In this document: piece by piece, positions 30,738 through 41,324 of the stretch
Position numbering within the stretch: the first letter of the stretch is position 1
Layout of the letters: each line of letters begins with the position of its first letter
DNA from: Hysterium pulicare CBS 123377
Lineage: Eukaryota; Ascomycota; Dothideomycetes; Hysteriales; Hysteriaceae
NCBI GenBank assembly: GCA_000467715.1
Contig: AJFK01000563.1
Coordinates: 83,218-147,217, forward strand
Direction of reading: 5' to 3'
Length of the DNA: 64,000 nt
Position numbers and translations under genes: made by a program
Notes under the pieces: model-generated
What the model was told of the DNA's origin: nothing
What the model saw: only the letters and a program-made list of their open reading frames with translations
Database searches by the model: none

Positions 30738-33212
30738 CTAAGGTTTCGAGTTGTATTTTTCCTTCCAGATCCTAGCGTAAGCAAAAAAGTCAGTAAAAGC
30801 GTCTTTTTTCCTCACGCGGCTGGAAATGAAGCGAGGCGAAGTGAAGAACAAGCCGGTAGAATCCGCAATGTCATGGCATGATCGCTCTGTAGTCGTCTCG
30901 CACTTCCGGATCGGTTCCGCGCAAACCGAGAAGCAATAAACCAGCCGTGGCTGCAAAACACCTAGATGGCACCGCCCTGTCGCTCCGGTCCAGTAGTCAG
31001 CCCTCCGGCAACCATCCTGATCACACTTGGCCGTGAATAGTCCAGCCTCAGAGAGGCCCTCCGCCGCCGTCATCGGACCCGCAAGGGTAAACAGACATGG
31101 TGGATGGTTCAGTCAGCCGAATTAGGGCATGTCGGTATGCCAACGGAGACGTGACACGTGTATGCGTAAATAGCGAGCGTTCGGGCCAAAAGCAGGAATA
31201 TGTACGGATAAAGGATTTGATCCAGCGGGTGGTTGGTGGATGCAGGTGATGATGGCGGCGAAGAGGGTGTGGTGGGGTTGGCAGGTGGTGGGGGCTGAGG
31301 AAAAACAGTGTGACGGGTGACAGGTCCTGCTTTCGCTGCGGCGTGGCCCGTCCCTTTGGTCGCAGATGCCAGAGCGCCCTTCTCCCGCCTCCGCCGTCCG
31401 GTTACGAGGCCATGGGTGCTAAGCGAAGCGAAGGATTCTGCACATGCTTGCCCACACCCACTCGTTTTGTCTTGGCGGCCACCTGATGAAACGGGCTGAC
31501 TGAACTGCAGTCGGCCATGGCATTGCCCGTCTGAGAGGTACGGAGCTACAGCCAACGCTTCTGGATGGCACGGGCTGACGGCTGCTGGTATTGCTAACGT
31601 GATGTCCTCTGCTTCGTCTTGTCCGACGCGTGGTGAATCCGGGCGTTGCGGAGCGCATGGCATGGCATGGCATGGCAGTGCATGGCATAGCAATGGCCGA
31701 GGTGCGAAAATGTCTCGACTGGGTGACGGAGAGCGTGGAGATGGAACTCACCATGTGTTTCCCAACGTCTTACTTCCCTTCTCCTCGGCGAGGCGCAAGT
31801 ACTGAGCCGCTTTGAACTGTGAGGCGCATAACCTGTCAGCCTGGTCCTGAGTGATGCCCAACAGATGAGGCTGTATAGCATGCTTCTTGTCTCAGACGAT
31901 TCACGCGTGATGTTATTGCGAAGGACGCGACAAGGAACTTGAGGCTCGTGTTGACAACAAGCCAGGAAACGCTCGTCCCAATCGGGAATCTTCAGCAGAG
32001 GGAGCACTAACCTTATCCTTCTTGCATCCAAAGCCCTCCAAATAGCACCATGCCACCTCATTCATGGCATCAGTATCGCCCAGATTAGCTGCTGTCTCAT
32101 AGTACTGCTTCGCGGCCACGGGATCCTTCTTGACCCCCCAGCCTTGCCGAAAGCAGTTTGCTAATTCGTAGATCGCAAGAACTAATTCTCCTTTGGCAGC
32201 GCCTCCTTTCTTCATTCCTGCTTGAAGCGCAAGAGACTCTACTTCGGCACTATTGGATGCTGCGTATGATAGGTATGTGATGGCAAGCTCTGGATTCGGT
32301 GTGCAGCCCCAACCATGTCTGCATAGATGATCAGTGACGAAATCCACTTTAGGGGCGTTTGTGCCTGTAATAGCATCATGAGGATAGCAAACGATGTAGA
32401 ACCAACCTTAGCGCGAGGCCATAAAGCACCTGACTGAGAGCATTATTTGCCCCCTTGGGATCTGCTAATTCTCCGAACATTGCTGTTGACTGTTCAAGAT
32501 CTAGATACGAGCATTTAGCGGCCTGCCCTTGTTTGCTACATGCCATCATAGATTGATATCGACTTACGACCAGCTTCATGCAGCTTGATGGCCTCCTGAA
32601 TATTCACCTGTTTACCAAGATCTCAGCATTTCTGTTCGTCGAGCCCAAACATAGCTTCCATACATCACCTCCAGCATCTCCTACGCTAACGCTTCTACTC
32701 CTCGATCTAGGTCCCTGGCGTTGAGCCTTTTCAACATTTGGTGTTGCATTTCCAGACTTGCTCAACGTATTCCCCTTCGCCAAGACTGTAGCCCTCTTCT
32801 CCCACTGTGCCTCCTCGTCCTCGTTCTTCGCCACGTTCTCTCCTACGGCAGGTAAATCTTCCGGAACGTTCACCGAGCTCGAACTGCGAGTGCGATTGAG
32901 ATGGAAGCGTTCCGATAGCCTGTGTTCGATTTTGGGCCGTGCTTCCTCGCCCGTGGGATTACTGTGAGAGGCGTTTGAGTGCCTTCTGAATCGTCCTAGT
33001 CGCTTCTGCGGTTCCGGTGACAGCCCTGCTGATTCTCGAACAGGATCGCCAGGGAATGATGGTGGGGATATGATATCTTGCGTAGTGGTAGTTGTTCGCA
33101 TGAACGTGAATTCAGGGACGTCGGGGGATAATTTGGGGCTGTCAACGCTACTCTGTGTAGCTCCTTCATCCTTGATCTTATCTTTCTTCTTCAATAGGTC
33201 TTTAAGAGTCAT
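30738..33212 (-). CDS. Sel1-repeat (TPR-like) protein with a 980-bp intron
   Basis: Reverse-strand exons: 33212-32664, 32607-32568, 32500-32407, 32318-32012, 31816-31752 and 30771-30738, giving 362 aa. Residues 1-183 are basic and Ser-rich, probably disordered. Sel1 repeats follow: EQSTAMFGELADPKGANNAL, LYGLALRHGWGCTPNPELAI, ELANCFRQGWGVKKDPVAAK and CYLEGFGCKKDKFKAAQYLR. Such repeats form helical protein-binding scaffolds. The final exon (34 nt) completes TLGNTWIWKEKYNSKP; the codon for Trp is split across the 980-bp last intron (GTGAGT...TAG). Partner and process are unknown. The exon 2 donor could also lie 3 nt earlier. The last join rests on frame, splice signals and a remembered family ending. 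Confidence 0.8.
30772..31751 (-). other. Unusually long (980 bp) intron of the Sel1-repeat gene
   Basis: Starts GTGAGT and ends GCTAG on the reverse strand. It holds a (CATGG)n microsatellite and several antisense or sense open frames with low-complexity translations and no recognisable domain. No terminal repeats of an inserted element were seen. Confidence 0.65.
31656..31690. repeat. CATGG microsatellite
   Basis: Four perfect CATGG units, then CAGTG, CATGG and CATAG. It lies within the long intron of the Sel1-repeat gene. Confidence 0.9.
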
Positions 33213-33929
33213 CTCGAAATGTTATGAACTCTATCATGCGGCTGGCGCAAAGCTGAAAAAGGGGGTGACAAAATGGCGGCTCCGGATCTCGTAGCTTGAC
33301 GACGCCAACCGTGGAACGTAAGCTCTACTGAACTTTGAGTGTAGTTCTGTACCTTCTAAGGCTCTTCGAAGAGATATTCAAAAGCATGGAGAATGCGCAG
33401 GCAGACACGCTGCGACTCAAGCAATAAGACAGCATCACAGTCAGGCCAAGAGCACGGCGCTGCTCAGCCTTGCATGGCTTGCCGTACTGTCAGATCTAAC
33501 CGCATTGAGCCCAATACACACCACATTTCGGAACATCGCCATCATAACTGGGGCTAAGGCTTGTTGACATTTCACGGAGTAGCTCTAATTGGGGACTTGA
33601 TGATTTCTGATTCTTCCTATTTCATTTTGTACGCAAAGCGCCTTTGTAGCTATTTTACAATGCCAAGTTTAAACTGGCTTCTTTTTCTTTTTGATGCAAT
33701 GACCCCAAAACTGGCCTCTGAAGGCGATCGCTCTTTCAGCACCGTCGCTGATTTATACAATGCAAGGTGAAGGCAGGCAATGAAATGAAAATGTGATGTA
33801 TGCTTTGGCAAACAAAGCTGGAAACCCGTGGGTATCAAGACCTTGGACCTTGTTCAAACACCAGAACTCCGAGGAATCGTAGTGTTAGGCGGAACCTACA
33901 AAAGTGAGCCAACAGCTATCATGTAAACT
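33213..33929. other. Intergenic stretch between Sel1 gene and CCCH gene
   Basis: Both flanking genes are on the reverse strand; this holds the promoter of the Sel1 gene and the 3' side of the CCCH gene. No gene was recognised. Confidence 0.5.
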
Positions 33930-35593
33930 CTAGAGTGGCACGAAATCGTGTTGCTGTGTAAAGTGGTGGTCAACGTCTTCCGAATCAGGCATGAGCCTGT
34001 CGGAATCTGCATCCACAACTTCATCCCTCACAACACTAGAAGTATCGAGTACTGCCTCTGGCTCTGACATGGGTGTATTCTGTGTGACAGCAGCTGCCTT
34101 CTTACGAAGTTGGCCAGCACGGTCAATGTGAGGCAAACGGCAATGAGGGATGCTGCAAGCTCCGTTGTTGGAATACTCGGGGCATTCGAAAACGTGACGG
34201 TCACTGCACTTAGCTCCCTTTTCGCAATAGCCAAGGCGGGCAAAGGAGGAGCAAACTGGTGCTTCGGGATTCACAGGTGAGTGAGCATAACGACAATCAT
34301 CGTTTGTGCAATTTCCTCGCAGGAAATGAAGGCAGGTTGGGGAGCGATTCGGAGATGGTTCGTGGGAAAGGTCACACGCAGTACCAAGGCCACAAGAGCC
34401 TTTAGATAAGTATTCCTTGCAAATTGCGACCTTCTCGAAGTTGTGGGTGTACCGGCAATTGGGGCCCTTTGAGCAGGATCCTAAGAAAGGTTAGTAGCTC
34501 TCCTCAGAGCTTCGCAGACGGTGGAGCTTTATCAAGCTCTATTCTGATATTGGAAGGAAAAGGGAATACCCGTTGAAGTGAATTGCAGGCACAGCTCGTC
34601 AATCTTTTTGACCCTGCAGTATAGTTAGCTAATGTCCAATCTGAATTTATTCAGCATAGAATGTATACTTCTTCGGCATCTTCGTTCCTGCGCGATACAT
34701 AATTCCGTCTTCACCCTTGAAGAATTTCACATTCACTGTCGTGACTTCTTCCGGAATATCGTAGATCGATACCGTATCACCTAGACTGTAAGATTCGCTA
34801 GTTATGGAATAAGATTTCCAAGGTTCCCACGTACTGAGAATCGGTGCTAACTTGGTTCCTCCTTCCATAACTTCATAATTAAAGTCTCCAATCGAGATTA
34901 TGTGAGCCGTGCTCTTCTTGTGCACCTGAAAATTTAGAGTTGCAGCAGCATTATAGCCATCCAACGTGCTTGGAGGATACTTGCCAGAACCATGGTTCTC
35001 AAGAGAATACTGCTGACGCTGCCCATTCTCCAGAAGTAAAGCTTGCGATTGAGGCGGTTCTTGTTTTTGCTGATGAAGGGCAGCGGCGTTGACAAGCTGC
35101 AGACTATGTTGATCAACCTTCGAAATCCAAGAGACGTTATCATCGTTCGGAACTGGTGCTACTGTTGAACTGCTTTCTGTGGCCAGTGACTGCGCGGCTT
35201 GTTGGTTCATGACGAGCACTCGGTTACGGTGAGGGGGATTCTGATGGGTAGTTGCGTGCGTAGAATATGGGTGATGTCCGTAGTTGTGATGTCCCCGATA
35301 TCCACGGCCACGGCCACGGCCACGGGCGCGCCCTATCTCAGTTGTCAGTGTTTCGATTGGCTGAAATTGGTGTAAATGTGATGTTTACAATGTGGGACAG
35401 AATCATGAACGGTGTGAAACTGTGGAGGTTGGGCAGCTTGAGGCTGTTGCTGTTCCTTAGCAGTCGCAATTTTCGCTGGAGTTCAAATCGTTAGGCCGCG
35501 CTGTCAAAATACGCTGAACAGTCTCTCACCCTTTAGTGATTGGATCTCGCGCAGCGCTTCTTCATCTGACATCCGACTATTGTTGCTAGTCAT
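33930..35593 (-). CDS. CCCH zinc-finger RNA-binding protein, ZC3H3/Red5 type
   Basis: Reverse-strand exons 35593-35530, 35475-35389, 35332-34669, 34613-34570 and 34480-33930 give 469 aa. The N-terminus is MTSNNSRMSDEEALREIQSL; a GRARGRGRGRGYRG segment follows (RNA-binding type), then a Gln-rich linker. Five CCCH fingers lie near residues 280-400: CLQFTSTGSCSKGPNCRYTH, CKEYLSKGSCGLGTACDLSH, CLHFLRGNCTNDDCRYAH, CSSFARLGYCEKGAKCSDRH and CPEYSNNGACSIPHCRLPH. Five tandem fingers with the VAICKEYL and SHEPSP motifs match human ZC3H3 and fission yeast Red5, nuclear factors linked to polyadenylation, export and RNA decay. The first finger is interrupted by an intron. The exact role in this organism is inferred. 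Confidence 0.85.
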
Positions 35594-35916
35594 GGTAAGT
35601 AAGCCTACCTCCTTCTTAAGACGTGTGGAGTGTCGAGAGAGCAAGGACAGTGGGTTGTAGAAAGAAAAGTATGAAGGGGCGAACAAAGACGTCCGATATA
35701 AGCGTGAAATTACCCGCCAAGAAAAGTCACGTGTGTCAAGTGAGCTCCAGCGATTACTAATAATTCAGTCATCCGGTCGTTGGTTTCTTATTCACCAGCT
35801 GAGCGCTTGACATTAGGTACATAAATTCGAAATCACGTCAAGTCAAGGCTTCGTAGGGTTTCTGATTCAACGGGTGGAAGATGCTTCGTCTTCAATGTAA
35901 GGTATCTAAAATTCAG
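35594..35916. promoter_or_regulatory. CCCH gene promoter / noc4 3' side
   Basis: About 320 bp, both neighbours on the reverse strand. No distinct element was recognised. Confidence 0.45.
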
Positions 35917-37661
35917 CTATCTCCCATCAATGACATGTCCCATGAGAAGCCCAAGGGGGCCCATTTCTGTTTCATTTGCAGTAAGTATCCTCTTCGGGAT
36001 TTCAAATTCTACAACAGGCTCCTTCTTCAGATCCTTCCCAAGCTCCGCATCAATAACCTACGAATGTCAGTTCTGCAATCTTTCAAGGGAAGCACATAAC
36101 TCACTGCATTGTATGAGTGGTCCAGAAAGTCTTCGAGATTGTAAGAACGCTTGGTGAATTGTTCTGAGATGATTTTGGCTAGCGTTGCCACATTGGGATG
36201 GTAATGGGACTGCAGTGTCTCTACTTCCCATAGACTGCTCTCGATTGCATCCGTCTCTATAGGATCTTCTTCCTCCATGTTAAAAGGGTCGTCCATGCCT
36301 TCCTCTTCTATCTCCTTCCTCATCTCCGGATCTCTTACTTCGTAATGGATCATGAAAGTACATGTCGGATGTCGCTTGAACATATTGTAGATCCAAGGTA
36401 TTACCACGACAATCCCGGCTGGTGGTCCATGAAGTGCTAGTCTTGCTAGTCTTTTGATGAAGCTTGCTACAAGAGCCGCAGGTAAATGAGTAGAGGACAT
36501 GAATGTGTCCAATAGTCGGAAGAAACGAGACCTGTGCCTCGAGTGGAGGAGGCCTTCGTCGAGCAAGGTGTACAGCTTCTGGTAAAAGGACGGGTAGTCA
36601 AGATTCTTCTCTGATATAAGGTAATAAAGACCGGACAGTGCAAGTAAAGATGTTGCTCCTCCAACATCATATGAGTCCGTCAGGAAGTCCATCAGCATTT
36701 CAACTTGTTGAAACCATGGCGCGACGTGAGTTGTGAAGGCACCCAGGATACCCTTCCGTTGCTCTTTGTTCAAACCAGAACGTAATACTGCGAGCCATGC
36801 ATCTTCTACTTGCCTTTTGTGAGCTGTTAGTGAGAACAGAGGATTTTTGGGTAGTGCTGGACGCTCTGTGAAAAAGTTGTCCAGATCACCCTTAGCCGCA
36901 GGCACTTTTTCCGCTGCCATAAGCAGGGAAAGGCTGTTCGACCTTATCAAGTCTCGTACCGCTTCCTCGTGGTTAGTTGTGAGGACCGCGCTAAATCAAA
37001 GTCAGCCTAACTCATCGTTATTAGATTACACCACTTACGCTACGGACTGAAAAGTGAAGAATCGAACGTCGTCGTAGTGTTTCAGGTACTTTTCCAAAAA
37101 CTCCTCTCGAGTGGTATTATCTTCTGGCAATAGGAGAAGCACTTCGAGCAGTTTAGAGAAAGGTCCTTGTTTCCAGCTGTAATCCTTTTGAGCTTCAGAC
37201 TCCTGTTTGATCAAGCGCATGAGCAATGTCAATGCTGTGGACTGCTTGGAGTCGGAACCATTCTGGAGGTATCCCAAAAGAATAGCAACATATTCTTTGT
37301 ATCTCTCCTTCAGCCATTGCACGATCACAAGCTCTCCCTCTACCATTCCCTTGCTCTTCACCATATCTCCCGCCGAGAGAAGTCGACAGAATATTCGACA
37401 TAGCGCAACTGAGGCGAGGACTGTAATTTCCTCCCTGGCACCTTGTTCGTTTGCTTTTTGTATGAGTGTTGCGATGTTATTGTAATGTCGTCGAGACTCC
37501 GTTATTTGTGTTTCAAGAAGTAGAATGGCGTCTTCATCGCTTTCTTCTGTCCTTGGAGATTTCCGTCGAAGTTTTGGCTTCATCTGTTTGCTACGCTCCG
37601 ATTTACTAGTTTCTCTCTTTCTCTTTTGACCAGTCATAGCGACAGTATCGATACCCGGCAT
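35917..37661 (-). CDS. noc4: Nucleolar complex protein 4 (Noc4, CBF/Mak21 family)
   Basis: Reverse-strand exons 37661-37039, 36990-36105 and 36057-35917 give 549 aa. Noc4 binds Nop14 and is needed for 40S pre-ribosome maturation and export in the nucleolus. A basic N-terminus (GQKRKRETSKSERSKQMKPK) is followed by helical repeats. The CBF/Mak21 domain includes LLALSGLYYLISEKNLDYPS, LLDEGLLHSRHRSRFFRLL and IPWIYNMFKRHPTCTFMIHY. The final exon restores the conserved EPVVEFEIPKRI; the last 20 or so residues are less certain. Length matches yeast Noc4 (552 aa). Divergent from atp4. Confidence 0.92.
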
Positions 37662-37840
37662 CTTGTATGGACCTTAGTCTTGAGTTGTGTCGTTTGTCTG
37701 GGGTCGCGAAAATAATATTCTCGAAATCTCGAAAAGTCGAGCTTGGCTTAGTCATTTCTTGGCATGCAGTTTTCGATCTCAATCCCGAGCTCCTCATCCA
37801 GCCGGTCAACCTGAATCCCTCTCCACTCCCATCCTTAGCT
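37662..37840. promoter_or_regulatory. Bidirectional promoter noc4 / atp4
   Basis: 179 bp separate the two divergent start codons. No TATA box is obvious. Confidence 0.55.
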
Positions 37841-38753
37841 ATGGCATCACGTCTCGCAAGGAGCGCAGTTGGTGAGTAAATCTGTGCAAATCATCCTATA
37901 TGATCAATTGGCCTATCTGCTGACCTTGAATAGGCGCGGCCCGCCTCCGCCCAACCCTTCCTCTGAGGACACTCCCATCCATCACCGCTCAAGTTATCCC
38001 CGCTCGTTACAACTCCAATGTTCCCGCCGAAGATCCCAAAAAGAAGGCCCAGTCAATCCTGGACTCAATACCCGGCAATAGCCTGGTCTCGAAGGCGGCC
38101 GTGCTCTCCGCTGGCGCTGGTCTCTCAGTAGCTGCCATCAGCAATGAGCTCTACGTTGTCAACGAGGAGTCCATTGTTGCACTCAGTCTTTTAACCATTT
38201 TCTGGGCTGTTGGGCACTACGCTGGACCTGGGTACGCATCCTGGGCGCAAGGCCAGACCGACAAGATTAAAGGCATTCTGAATGCTGCTCGGGAGGATCA
38301 TACACAGGCGGTTAAATCGCGAATTGAGAACGTCAAGGACCTTGGCGGTGTCATTGACATTACTAAGACTCTCTTCGAGGTTTCGAAGGTGCGTAGTTTT
38401 TGATGTTATGGGAGGGAGCCTATCCGCTGGACCGATTAGTATTAACAAACTGATAGGAAACCGCACAGCTCGAGGCTAAGGCATACGAGCTGGAGCAGAA
38501 GACTGCTATTGCCCACGAGGCAAAGACTGTTTTGGACTCCTGGGTACGTTATGAAGGTCAGGTTAAACAAAGGCAACAACGAGAACTTGCCGAGTCCATC
38601 ATTGCCAAGATCGAGAAAGAGCTTGAGAATCCCAGGGTCCTCAAGCAGATTCTGGACCAGAGTGTGGCTGATGTTGAGAGTAAGTTCTACTTTCCGCTGT
38701 GTAACTAGAAATACAGCTAACTATAGTTAGGGATTGTTTCACAAAAGGCATAA
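37841..38753 (+). CDS. atp4: Mitochondrial ATP synthase subunit b (Atp4)
   Basis: Exons 37841-37871, 37934-38388, 38457-38679 and 38731-38753 give 243 aa, the usual length. Subunit b forms the peripheral stalk of F1Fo-ATP synthase in the inner membrane. The start MASRLARSAVGAARLRPTLP is a mitochondrial presequence, with a likely cleavage near ARYNS. Two hydrophobic spans follow (ELYVVNEESIVALSLLTIFW region), then a long charged helix KGILNAAREDHTQAVKSRIE. The last exon is 23 nt and encodes RIVSQKA. Its intron has a clear CTAAC branch site. Confidence 0.93.
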
Positions 38754-39044
38754 CTGCCACAACCTATCTCCTTTACAAGTCAACTCAATGTTACATAAAT
38801 CTGTGCAATAGTGAACCTGGTTCAATAGATTACCTTTCAGTCTCTGAGAAGGAGCCTCTTTTGAGATTGTTCAAATTCGCAGTCATTTTAAGAAACCTAA
38901 ACAAACAGATCTGCAATAAAACTAACTCCATCCCATAGCTAATAACGCCTTCGCTCTAGAGTTACGCCAAATCACTTCAAGAAATACTCAGATTCCTCTT
39001 GCCAGAGGCACGGCCGAGGCAAATGCAATATAAATTATCCAACC

Positions 39045-40454
39045 TCAATCAACGGGCGACCCACCATTCCGATATGCCCACAAGCGACTAAAATCCTTCA
39101 CCTTCGGCCGTTTAGCAAGTAAAATCGATCTGGCTCTTGCAAGCGAGACGGGAGAAACCGGGCTATTGACATCTTCCACGATAGCACCATTCACGCCATC
39201 CTCCTCACCTCCACTCATCAGACTCTCGATCATCGCCTCCCTTGCCCTTTCCGCGGCTCCATCGCTCGTAAACTTGACCTCCATCTCCATGAATTCGTTT
39301 GTCTCAAGAACGCGCTTATCCGCGCCCAGCGGAAACATACTGTTGAGGTAGTGCTGATTTAACATGTGTCCAGTTCCTGGCCGCGTAAACACTCGACCCA
39401 TGTACCGATTTCTCATTCGGGTAAAGCTGAGGACGCCCCATCTAGCAACGAAGTCACCATCGTCGGCGTAGTGTTCGATATGGCGGATAGCTTTGTCGTG
39501 TGGACTGGAGCTGCCCTTTTCTTGAGCTGCACGCATGGAAGCGAAGCTGCGGTGCGGGTTGTTGAAATGGTTTGCGGCATTGCCGAACGTGTAGATTTCA
39601 AGTTTCTGGAGGAGGTCTTGGGGAACTGTGGAGTAGGGGTCAGAAATTTGTATCTAATTTGCAAACGGTTTATATTCGCTACTGACGTTCATCCAGAAGC
39701 CAATCTAAGATCAATCCGCCTTCTATACCGCCTTGACTATGCAAGATCAGGATGACTTTCTTGTGGTTCTCGTTCAGTAAGCATTCCTTGACCACAGCAT
39801 ACGAGTTTCGGATGTCGTTCGTTGGATAGCAGAAGTTGCGTTCGACGATACACTGGACGAGGTCGAAGATGAACCCGGATGTACGGTTGTGGACGCCTTC
39901 TACGGGACGTCGGAATGTGAGTGCTAGACGATTCACATTGCTTTGTAGCCAATGTTTTCTATCAAACGAGGTCAGAGTTTGGTAATCCATGAGCCAAACT
40001 CAACGTACCCAACAGCGACTCCGTTTAGGAACACCCAATACTCATCGTCATGCTTCGAGTCGGATCCAAGATCGACTGTCGATTTAAGAGTATCCTCCGA
40101 GCCATTCAATATCCTACTGACGCCGGCGGTGAGCAGCAAAACAGCTGCAACATAGAGTGCGAACAGTCCGAATGGAAGTATAACGCATAATGGTAACGAG
40201 ATGAGGAAGACGAATTGTAGAATGAAAAGGAAGAGATGCAGGCCCATACATATCAGATTCGGCACCGAAGGATACAACTCATCCAAATCTCCCGACACCC
40301 AGTTGTCCCATGGAAGGATGACACCAACAACGGACCATGAGTTCGCGAAAAATAGAAGTGTATCGCTCCAGCATAGCCCTAGTGGGTTACCAGTGTAGGG
40401 AAGCGGTTGGGCATTTGATGTACCTAGTTCGGAACGAAGGATCGTGACGGCCAT
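39045..40454 (-). CDS. Membrane-associated alpha/beta hydrolase-like protein
   Basis: Reverse-strand exons 40454-40009, 39958-39687 and 39625-39045 give 432 aa. An N-terminal region is followed by two adjacent hydrophobic spans (ICMGLHLFLFILQFVFLI and CVILPFGLFALYVAAVLLL, about residues 70-115) that look like a membrane hairpin. After it comes NGVAVGKHWLQSNVNRLALT and a hydrolase-like core with a strand-elbow VILILHSQGGIEG, where Ser in HSQGG would be the nucleophile in place of GxSxG. Further conserved-looking blocks are LEIYTFGNAANHFNNPHRSF and HYADDGDFVARWGVLSF, the latter offering Asp and a nearby His (RHIEHYADD) for a triad. Substrate unknown. The start is the first in-frame ATG. Confidence 0.75.
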
Positions 40455-41324
40455 TTTCAAGTGTTCTCACAGCGACTGTATCGGGTCTGGAATAAGTGTT
40501 TCAATATCATTATGGCCCCCTCGGGTGTGGCAGGCCCAAACATATATGATCAGACGGAAAGGCGCTGTCGCAAACACCGTGTTTTAGGAAAAAGGCAAAT
40601 CTCATCACAGGCAGCTACCAAGCAGGGTCCATTGCTGGACAATGGTGTAAGCCAATCGAATCTTATTCATGGAGGGTTGGAGAGCTTGGCCATGGGGTCG
40701 GGAAGACCGCAGTAGCCAGGGCAATACACCATCTTCACCGTCTAAGTGCCAGCCCGCGTGCAGTGTGACGGTCAGGTCCCGGGATACGATCGTCGCGGTG
40801 CTGACAGGCGGATGGGGTGGCTGAAAACATGGTTACACAATCCATTGCTTCTGTATACGGGTGAGGAAATTGAGTGGCTTTGTCCAAGAACTCCCAAGAA
40901 TGGAGAACTCCGTCTAAGACATTGCAGCTGAACATCATCATGAGAAGCTGAAAATATATGGCATAGATAAGGAAGAAAGAGTCAAGTTTGTTTGGCATCT
41001 TCAGATGTTTACGTTCGAAGAATGATGTATTCGAGGCGTTCCCTCGTGCTTACTTACAGATTGGTTTAATTTAGAAGCATGCCACTAAACCATATTCTGC
41101 ATTTGAATAGGATCATCTGCCTTCTGCCGCTGCGAACTCCGCCTTTAAGGCTGTGAACCCCAACATCCTTTCTAGCAATGATTCGCGCTTTGAGCGACTC
41201 ATCATGGGGCCGATTCAAGATTTCTTGAGATGCTTTTGTTTGGACGCCTTAAACCAACTTTATGAATTTACCAACCAATGATCACAATTTAGTCTGCGTG
41301 TGTCTTAGATGTCAGTGACTCCTA
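40455..41324. other. Intergenic stretch between hydrolase-like and acyltransferase-like genes
   Basis: About 870 bp with no convincing gene. It contains the promoter of the hydrolase-like gene and the 3' side of the acyltransferase-like gene, both reverse strand. Confidence 0.5.

Noticed and set aside
31656-31690. Short direct repeats that could suggest a CRISPR-like array
   Set aside because: Units are 5 bp with no spacers; it is a microsatellite in a eukaryotic intron.
31109-31693. 194-codon reverse frame inside the 980-bp intron
   Set aside because: Its start is the translated CATGG microsatellite and the rest is low-complexity; no domain.
40735-40998. 87-codon reverse frame with a hydrophobic start
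   Set aside because: It starts with an ATG and a signal-like stretch, but the rest has no recognisable motif and no further exons.
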